The notes under the pieces: model-generated
Seen by the model: the letters and a program-made list of their open reading frames with translations, nothing else
What the model was told of the DNA's origin: nothing
Database searches by the model: none
Program-made: the position numbers and the translations under genes
Assembly (NCBI GenBank): GCA_022432975.1
Contig: CM039503.1
Coordinates: 44,224,655 to 44,288,654, forward strand
DNA: 64,000 nt
Source of the DNA: Begonia masoniana
Lineage: Eukaryota; Streptophyta; Magnoliopsida; Cucurbitales; Begoniaceae
Direction: 5' to 3'
Shown here: in pieces, positions 55,071 to 64,000 of the stretch
Layout of the letters: the number at the start of each line of letters is the position of its first letter
Numbering within the stretch: the stretch's first letter is position 1

Positions 55071-55749
55071 TGTCACACGGTTAAATTCTTGCCGGAATTT
55101 TCACCGAGTGATGGCGCCAAGTCCTCGACTAGGCCAGCCCCTCCTCTCAATAATGCGGAATATAAAAGAGACAAAGTGTTTATGGGAAAACCCTCCCAAC
55201 CCTCCTTGATTTCCGAAAACAAGAACTAGGAACAATTTCTCTCCAAGGCAAACCACAATGCTTAAGACACTCTTCCACTCGAAGTTGATGTCTTGGCTTG
55301 GTTGCTCATGGCCTATTTATACACAAATGGCCAAGGCCATGTACATGAATCTTCATAAGTGCAAGCACTAACATAAATAAGCACTAACATAAATGAGAGC
55401 ACTAACATGAATGAGAGCACTAACATGAATGTGAGCACTAACATGAATGTGAGCACTAACATAAATAAGCACTAACATAAATGAAGCACTAACATAAATG
55501 TCATACTACCTTCTCGCGTGGGCCTGCCTCATCGGCCCAGCACTCAGCGCTCGGCCCAGCGCCATATGCGCCTGGGCCAGCGCGCAGCACCCAGATTTGG
55601 ACTACCCCACTCCAAGTGATCCAGCCCGCGTGCTTCAAGTGCCCACCAACACTTAGAATATTTTAGCACGCCTAAGGAGGATGCCGCGCCCCTCCTTCCT
55701 TGGGCCCTTGGCCCATGTTTTTATGCATCATGAGAAATGGGGCGTAACA
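55071..55749 (-). repeat. TR-GAG LTR (element 3' side)
   Basis: 679 bp. Includes a block of GCACTAACATRAATG-type units at about 55363-55500, and GGCCCAGCGC-rich sequence. One 18-bp unit more than the other LTR. Confidence 0.9.
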
Positions 55750-56184
55750 ATCTCCCCCACTTATCATGGTTGACGTCCTCGTCAACCCCCAACTAGGTCC
55801 ACCTCTTGAAATGCCATAGACCCACGTCCTCCCACGTAGCTTCCATAGGCCCACTTCAAGTTGTCTTCAAACAATTGTAGCACCCACTTGATTTTGGATG
55901 TTCCACATCTATGCACGGTAATTGGCTTTCCTCCAAAGACCCGCGCCCTCCCATCACTCGACTCCCACGCCCAAAAGCTTCAACAAACCCTCCTCGGCTA
56001 GCTTTTGTTGATGATGATACCTTTGACAAAACTCGTCAAATGCCGTAGTCCTTGCCTTCCTCATGTCCGTTTGAGTTGCTTAGCGACCACTTTTGCCTCC
56101 CCTTTGCATCCACTTCGCCCACCTTGGCTCGGTCAAATGCACCATGGATTCCAAAGGCCTTTACGGAACCTGAAAGTCTCCTCA

Positions 56185-57339
56185 TCACTTCCTTGCAAGG
56201 GGACCACCCGCCCCCTTTTGTTGCTCCACAACGGTATCTAGTAGTTGAAGTGAATTCACCCGATACACTTCCTCATCACCACTAGAAATGGTATTGACAA
56301 GTTGCATGGAGTTAGCTCGAGGCACCTCCTCTCCGTCGGAGTCCTCTCCTCTAACCCGCAATGTGGACACCTTGCCTTTGCTTGGGCACTCTCTTGCAAA
56401 GTGAGATCCTCCACAAATGAAGCACCCCGAAGTCTTCCTCGGTTGTGATTGATCACCTCCCACCGACTTGAAAGCACCTTGAGATGTTTTCCCCTTCTCT
56501 TTGCTCTCACCATGTGCCTTACCCAAATGTTTGTCCTCCTTCCCTTTCTTCTCGGATGAGGACATGGCTTTGTAGTCCACCAAACTCTCGGCTATAGAAA
56601 TGGCCGATTGAACATCCTTTACCCCATGCCGCCTCAACTCCACTTGAGCCCATGGTTGAAGACCCGCCACAAAGTTAAATAACTTGTCACTCTCGTGCAT
56701 CTCCCGAATATCAAGTAGAATAGAGCTAAATTCCCTTACATATTCGCGCACCGAACCCGTTTGTTTAAGCCCCCTCAAAGCTTCCTTAGCCGTCCATTCC
56801 GAATTAAGAGGTAAGAACCGATCTTTCAACTCTCTTTTGAAAAGCTCGAAAGTGTCAATTCGTGGCTCCATGTGTTGGATTTGCCGCCACCATAACTTGG
56901 CATCCCCCACCAAGTACATGCTTGTGATCGTGACTTGATTCTCCTCCTCAATTCCAGCCACCATGAAGTATTGCTCCATGTCCCAAAGAAAGTTCTCAAC
57001 CTCCTTTGCATTGCGGTCTCCATTATAAGGTTTTGGCTCCGGAACCTTATATTGTGTGGCCGAGGTTCCCAACCTCCGACTTGAACCACCAACCGCCTCC
57101 TTGCCTATCCGAGCCAACCCTTTGTCTATCCTTTCGATAGAGCCCTCCATGCGTTGCTCGATAGCAAGAATATCCGCCCCCACCGATGCTTGGAATTCAT
57201 CCAACTCCAATCTCATCGTTCGGTGACCCACGATCAATGGCTTGTCCTCCGATGTCACCATTGAAACGCCCATTAGGCTCTCCAACACTTCGAGCCTCGC
57301 AAGAATAGCCTCCAAGGTTCCTTGCGGAAGAGAATCCAT
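56185..57339 (-). CDS. gag protein of the TR-GAG element (384 aa)
   Basis: Complete frame from MDSLPQGTLEAIL (ATG at 57337-57339) to a stop at 56185. Residues about 1-80 form a predicted coiled coil (LARLEVLESLMG). A linker (GSSRRLGTSATQYKVPEPKP) leads to the retrotransposon gag core (DRNAKEVENFLWDMEQYF, YLVGDAKLWWRQIQ, FKRELKDRFLP, ALRGLKQTGSVREYV, LFNFVAGLQPWAQVELRR). A CCHC knuckle (CFICGGSHFAREC) near residue 310 would bind RNA, and a Ser/Glu-rich tail follows. It is the only element protein here with an unbroken frame and no partner pol. It probably makes capsids that rely on enzymes from other gypsy elements. Confidence 0.88.
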   Translation of the reverse strand: MDSLPQGTLEAILARLEVLESLMGVSMVTSEDKPLIVGHRTMRLELDEFQASVGADILAIEQRMEGSIERIDKGLARIGKEAVGGSSRRLGTSATQYKVPEPKPYNGDRNAKEVENFLWDMEQYFMVAGIEEENQVTITSMYLVGDAKLWWRQIQHMEPRIDTFELFKRELKDRFLPLNSEWTAKEALRGLKQTGSVREYVREFSSILLDIREMHESDKLFNFVAGLQPWAQVELRRHGVKDVQSAISIAESLVDYKAMSSSEKKGKEDKHLGKAHGESKEKGKTSQGAFKSVGGDQSQPRKTSGCFICGGSHFARECPSKGKVSTLRVRGEDSDGEEVPRANSMQLVNTISSGDEEVYRVNSLQLLDTVVEQQKGAGGPLARK

Positions 57340-57370
57340 CTATTTGTGGTCGGTTTGTTCCCAACGAAAC

Positions 57371-57385
57371 CGCGCTCTGATACCA
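57371..57385 (-). promoter_or_regulatory. primer-binding site of the TR-GAG element
   Basis: On the minus strand TGGTATCAGAGCGCG lies a few bases inside the LTR edge at 57389, complementary to initiator tRNA-Met over the first 11-12 bases. It sets the orientation of the element as minus. Confidence 0.85.
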
Positions 57386-57388
57386 AGT

Positions 57389-58049
57389 TGTCACACGGTT
57401 AAATTCTTGCCGGAATTTTCACCGAGTGATGGCGCCAAGTCCTCGACTAGGCCAGCCTCTCCTCTCAATAATGTGGAATATAAAAGAGACAAAGTGTTTA
57501 CGGGAAAACCCTCCCAACCCTCCTTGATTTCCGAAAACAAGAACTAGGAACAATTTCTCTCCAAGGCAAACCACAATGCTCAAGACACTCTTCCACTCGA
57601 AGTTGATGTCTTGGCTTGGTTGCTCATGGCCTATTTATACACAAATGGCCAAGGCCATATACATGAATCTTCATAAGTGCAAGCACTAACATAAATAAGC
57701 ACTAACATAAATGAGAGCACTAACATGAATGAGAGCACTAACATGAATGTGAGCACTAACATAAATAAGCACTAACATAAATGAAGCACTAACATAAATG
57801 TCATACTACCTTCTCGCGTGGGCCTGCCCCATCGGCCCAGCACTCAGCGCTCGGCCCAGCGCCATATGCGCCTGGGCCAGCGCGCAGCGCCCAGATTTGG
57901 ACTACCCCACTCCAAGTGATCCAGCCCGTGTGCTTCAAGTGCCCACCAACACTTAGAATATTTTAGCACGCCTAAGGAGGATGCCGCGCCCCTCCTTCCT
58001 TAGGCCCTTGGCCCATGTTTTTATGCATCATGAGAAATGGGGCGTAACA
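57389..58049 (-). repeat. TR-GAG LTR (element 5' side)
   Basis: 661 bp, nearly identical to 55071-55749 apart from a missing 18-bp GCACTAACATGAATGTGA unit and a few substitutions. Confidence 0.9.
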
Positions 58050-58749
58050 CCATCCATCCTTTTTGATCCAAGGGCCCTAATCCACCTAGGACTTCTATAA
58101 ATGCATGGTAATAGTGATTGTAGACAACTTTTGCTAAATCAATATACTACTATTTCCCTAAATCTCCCAAATTCCTTTGGTGATTTTTCCTTGGTTCTTT
58201 GAACCAAGAGGAGTTAGCCTCCATTGCTAGCCTAGCTTGGGTTGCTAGGTTAGCTCTTAATCATTCCCTCATCTTCTCCCTTGGGAGTTGAAACGAGGAC
58301 GAAAATTCCCGGCCTACGGTGGTCGTTTTCTTTACGGAAAACGTGTATCCGGGAGCTTAAACCGTAAGCTCGCTCCTCGAATCCACCAAGGGTTTTCTTT
58401 ACTTTTATTGCTATCACTTTTGCACACAAATCACTCTTTACTTTTCAGCTTTTCATTATCCACACACTCACTTTCTATTTTTTTATCTTTCTTATTTCCA
58501 TTGCTTTACATTTCCTTGTCATTTCTAACATATATTGTCATCTTATTCTCTTTATTTTCTTGTAATTTTGCTTCTTTCTACTAACCTATAATCTCGGCCA
58601 TCATCTTAACATTTGCCTTCTTTATTTCTTGCCTTTAGTTTAGTATTTTATTTCAATATTCAAATATTGTTTACTAGCACCGAACCGAGCACCAACCTAG
58701 CATATTCGTGGGTCGTACACGGGCCCTCTTTCTAGGGGCCCCCGTGTCA

Positions 58750-60856
<2,107 letters not shown>

Positions 60857-61879
60857 TGTAAGATCCGCCAAATTTTAGTAGTTGTAAAAATTTGAATAAA
60901 TTTTTCGCAAATTTTAATTGTAAATAATTGGGATTAATTTCACTAATTTTACGGTAAGAATTTAGATCGTGAAACTGAACGTTAAATTAAATATAATTAA
61001 TTGTAAAATTTAATAAAAAGAACCAAGTAAAATTTTAAAATAAAAAATAAAATAAAAGAATTAAATAAATATAAAATAAAATAATAAATAAATAAAATAA
61101 ATAAAAGAAAAAGTTAAAAGATAAGGTTTCTAAAAGAAACCTTATCTCTGTCGGCAGTAAGCAAAAAAGAACCAGAGAAAAGAGAGAGAGGAAAGAAGCC
61201 GACGCGAGGGAGAGAACCGCCGACGCCGGAACGACCTTCGTTCGTCGCAATTTTGGTGTCAAAACGTTCATCTTGAAGGGTAGATCAACGTTTGTGAAGG
61301 ACGTTTTCGAAGGTAATCCCTCTTTCTCCCGATTTTTGCCCGAGAAGTTTCGGGTTTTAGGTTTTGTCAGATCTGAGTTTTTGGGGTCGATTTCTCGGTG
61401 TTTTTGGCAGGGATCCACTCGAAAAGTGGTTAGAAACGCGTTGGAAAAGAAATTTGGCAAAAAACAGGTAAGAAATCGTGATTTTTCTGACGCAGGTTAG
61501 TCGCCGGCGTGTCGTCGGAGTGTCGCCGGCGTTTGGTTGTCGACGGTCGAGTCAACTCGACTGTGGGCTGAGTCAACTCGGGTGTTGGGTCTAGTTGACT
61601 CAGGCCCAAGGCCGAGTTGACTCGGGCCAAGGGTTGAGATGGGCCTGGGCCGACTTGGACTCGGTTAGGTTTGGCCAAGCCCGATCCGGCTTCGGGCCAA
61701 GCTGGGCCCAGACCCTATGGTCTTCTGGGCCGGGTTTGACCCAGCCCATCAGGCCGGGTTTACCCAGCCCATTACGGGTCGAACCCGCCTGGTCCGACCG
61801 ATCTGGGTTTGGGCCGGGCCTAGCTCGAGCCCAGTTGGAACGGGTTGGTCTGGATCAAACCGATCCGACCCGGCCCAAC
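60857..61879 (+). mobile_element. start of an LTR-like unit, then degenerate GC-rich repeat
   Basis: TGTAAGATCCGCC at 60857 resembles a gypsy LTR start. It is followed by an AT-rich part, a leader-like GA-rich stretch, and splice-donor contexts (CGAAG/GTAATC near 61312 and ACAG/GTAAG near 61468). From 61500 the sequence becomes GC-rich with repeated GAGTTGACTCGGG- and GGGCCGGG-like phrases that grade into the 56-bp array. No end is visible, so identity is uncertain. Confidence 0.45.
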
Positions 61880-64000
61880 CCGAACCGATTTGGTTGGACC
61901 CGAACCAGACCTGACCAATTTGGGTTCAACCTAACCCGAACCGATTTGGTTGGACCCGAACCAGACCCGACCAATTTGGGTTCAACCTAACCCGAACCAG
62001 TCCCAACCAGATTTGGTTGGACCCGAACCAGACCTGACCAATTTGGGTTCAACCTAACCCGAACCGATTTGGTTGGACCCGAACCAGACCTGACCAATTT
62101 GGGTTCAACCTAACCCGAACCGATTTGGTTGGACCCGAACCAGACCTGACCAATTTGGGTTCAACCTAACCCGAACCGATTTGGTTGGACCCGAACCAGA
62201 CCTGACCAATTTGGGTTCAACCTAACCCGAACCGATTTGGTTGGACCCGAACCAGACCTGACCAATTTGGGTTCAACCTAACCCGAACCGATTTGGTTGG
62301 ACCCGAACCAGACCTGACCAATTTGGGTTCAACCTAACCCGAACCGATTTGGTTGGACCCGAACCAGACCTGACCAATTTGGGTTCAACCTAACCCGAAC
62401 CGATTTGGTTGGACCCGAACCAGACCTGACCAATTTGGGTTCAACCTAACCCGAACCGATTTGGTTGGACCCGAACCAGACCTGACCAATTTGGGTTCAA
62501 CCTAACCCGAACCGATTTGGTTGGACCCGAACCAGACCTGACCAATTTGGGTTCAACCTAACCCGAACCGATTTGGTTGGACCCGAACCAGACCTGACCA
62601 ATTTGGGTTCAACCTAACCCGAACCGATTTGGTTGGACCCGAACCAGACCTGACCAATTTGGGTTCAACCTAACCCGAACCGATTTGGTTGGACCCGAAC
62701 CAGACCTGACCAATTTGGGTTCAACCTAACCCGAACCGATTTGGTTGGACCCGAACCAGACCTGACCAATTTGGGTTCAACCTAACCCGAACCGATTTGG
62801 TTGGACCCGAACCAGACCTGACCAATTTGGGTTCAACCTAACCCGAACCGATTTGGTTGGACCCGAACCAGACCTGACCAATTTGGGTTCAACCTAACCC
62901 GAACCGATTTGGTTGGACCCGAACCAGACCTGACCAATTTGGGTTCAACCTAACCCGAACCGATTTGGTTGGACCCGAACCAGACCTGACCAATTTGGGT
63001 TCAACCTAACCCGAACCGATTTGGTTGGACCCGAACCAGACCTGACCAATTTGGGTTCAACCTAACCCGAACCGATTTGGTTGGACCCGAACCAGACCTG
63101 ACCAATTTGGGTTCAACCTAACCCGAACCGATTTGGTTGGACCCGAACCAGACCTGACCAATTTGGGTTCAACCTAACCCGAACCGATTTGGTTGGACCC
63201 GAACCAGACCTGACCAATTTGGGTTCAACCTAACCCGAACCGATTTGGTTGGACCCGAACCAGACCTGACCAATTTGGGTTCAACCTAACCCGAACCGAT
63301 TTGGTTGGACCCGAACCAGACCTGACCAATTTGGGTTCAACCTAACCCGAACCGATTTGGTTGGACCCGAACCAGACCTGACCAATTTGGGTTCAACCTA
63401 ACCCGAACCGATTTGGTTGGACCCGAACCAGACCTGACCAATTTGGGTTCAACCTAACCCGAACCGATTTGGTTGGACCCGAACCAGACCTGACCAATTT
63501 GGGTTCAACCTAACCCGAACCGATTTGGTTGGACCCGAACCAGACCTGACCAATTTGGGTTCAACCTAACCCGAACCGATTTGGTTGGACCCGAACCAGA
63601 CCTGACCAATTTGGGTTCAACCTAACCCGAACCGATTTGGTTGGACCCGAACCAGACCTGACCAATTTGGGTTCAACCTAACCCGAACCGATTTGGTTGG
63701 ACCCGAACCAGACCTGACCAATTTGGGTTCAACCTAACCCGAACCGATTTGGTTGGACCCGAACCAGACCTGACCAATTTGGGTTCAACCTAACCCGAAC
63801 CGATTTGGTTGGACCCGAACCAGACCTGACCAATTTGGGTTCAACCTAACCCGAACCGATTTGGTTGGACCCGAACCAGACCTGACCAATTTGGGTTCAA
63901 CCTAACCCGAACCGATTTGGTTGGACCCGAACCAGACCTGACCAATTTGGGTTCAACCTAACCCGAACCGATTTGGTTGGACCCGAACCAGACCTGACCA
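61880..64000 (+). repeat. 56-bp tandem array, about 38 units, open at window end
   Basis: Units built from CGAACCGATTTGGTTGGACC, CGAACCAGACCTGACC and AATTTGGGTTCAACCTAACC repeat every 56 bp. The first two or three units vary (an irregular one near 61990-62010); the rest are essentially identical to the end of the window. The length is not a multiple of three, so it does not encode a repeat protein. Confidence 0.97.

Larger units (their letters stand above)
55071..58049 (-). mobile_element. TR-GAG element (gag-only LTR retrotransposon, 2,979 bp)
   Basis: LTRs at 55071-55749 (679 bp) and 57389-58049 (661 bp), ends TGTCACACGG...GGGGCGTAACA on the plus strand, perfect CCATC duplications (55066-55070 and 58050-58054). 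Read on the minus strand: primer-binding site TGGTATCAGAGCGCG (plus 57371-57385), gag, about 435 bp of spacer (55750-56184), purine tract AAGTGGGGGAGAT (plus 55750-55762). No protease, RT or integrase, so it depends on other elements. The LTRs are almost identical and gag is uninterrupted: the youngest insertion in the window by nesting. Confidence 0.92.
47458..58749 (+). mobile_element. CRM-like Ty3/gypsy chromovirus, young, with nested TR-GAG
   Basis: LTRs 47458-48728 (1,271 bp) and 54496-58749 (1,270 bp after removing the nested element and one TSD) start TGACGTGCC and end CCCCGTGTCA, with perfect AGCAA duplications (47453-47457 and 58750-58754). The primer-binding site TGGTATCAGAGCG is at 48731 and the purine tract GGAGGGGA precedes 54496. 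LTRs differ by few bases, so insertion was recent. The tail of pol (RFPAKRRSKLLPRAEGPF ... TFNVQDLSPY) resembles CRM centromeric chromoviruses, and the coding frame extends into the 3' LTR as described for CRM group A. A small deletion, a stop and a frameshift disable pol. Confidence 0.9.
54496..58749 (+). repeat. CRM-like element 3' LTR, split by the TR-GAG element
   Basis: Matches 47458-48728. The first 223 bp encode the end of pol. Interrupted between 55070 and 58050 by the TR-GAG element and its target duplication. Confidence 0.92.

Noticed and set aside
61595..61990. 131-codon frame before the 56-bp array
   Set aside because: GC-rich repeat sequence without start context or similarity; the 56-bp period breaks the frame.
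61880..64000. Telomere-like sequence (CCTAACCC phrases)
   Set aside because: The unit is 56 bp and lacks tandem TTTAGGG repeats.

Overview
This is plant nuclear DNA. The evidence is an intron-bearing host gene with GT-AG splice sites and strong similarity to the rRNA-processing factor EFG1, a plant-type myosin XI fragment, and about 55 kb of nested LTR retrotransposons of plant families. These are Ty1/copia, long-LTR Ty3/gypsy chromoviruses of Tekay/Del type, a CRM-like chromovirus, a gag-only TR-GAG element and a Cassandra (5S-bearing) TRIM fragment. I cannot name the species. There is nothing prokaryotic here: no operons and no CRISPR.

Layout. 1-760: decayed myosin XI IQ-motif fragment running in frame into a chromodomain remnant. 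1635-4952 (minus): EFG1-like gene, eight coding exons, the only intact host gene. 5497-22394: a dead copia element (TSD ATAAA) split by a full Tekay-type gypsy element in its gag (5931-15566) and by a solo LTR in its protease region (16589-19159, TSD ACTTC). 22753-25497: another solo LTR (TSD TTGCT). 25503-28837: degenerate sequence with a reversed copia-like LTR edge. 28838-37012: a solo LTR (TSD GAGCT) that received a second LTR (31663-36289), which carries a 2-kb array of a 72-bp repeat. 37312-59121: a second Tekay-type gypsy element. Its left LTR carries an 870-bp chimeric insertion (38001-38870). Its right LTR is split by a CRM-like element (47458-58749, TSD AGCAA), whose 3' LTR holds a minus-strand TR-GAG element (55071-58049, TSD CCATC). 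59122-60125: about 1 kb of pure A. 60857-64000: the start of another LTR-like unit grading into a 56-bp tandem array that runs off the window.

How it fits together. The insertion order can be read from interrupted reading frames and duplicated target sites. Most insertions have exact 5-bp TSDs and two have one mismatch. Every primer-binding site I can see is of the initiator-methionine tRNA type.

Most notable observations. (1) The 870-bp insertion joins an antisense gypsy LTR end, a U6 snRNA copy and a Cassandra PBS/internal/3' LTR into one unit with TG...CA ends and a perfect TSD. (2) Six related LTR families (eight LTR copies) keep the same exon-like layout: an early splice donor, a 45-48 nt micro-exon and a third exon. 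The phases agree and give a short acidic peptide, suggesting an undescribed spliced micro-ORF inside these LTRs. (3) These LTRs also carry stacked hairpins built on GGCGATYRATCGCC near their 3' ends, and a family-specific tandem repeat sits in the second predicted intron of five of the six families. All of these rest on reading the sequence only; no expression or database search was possible.
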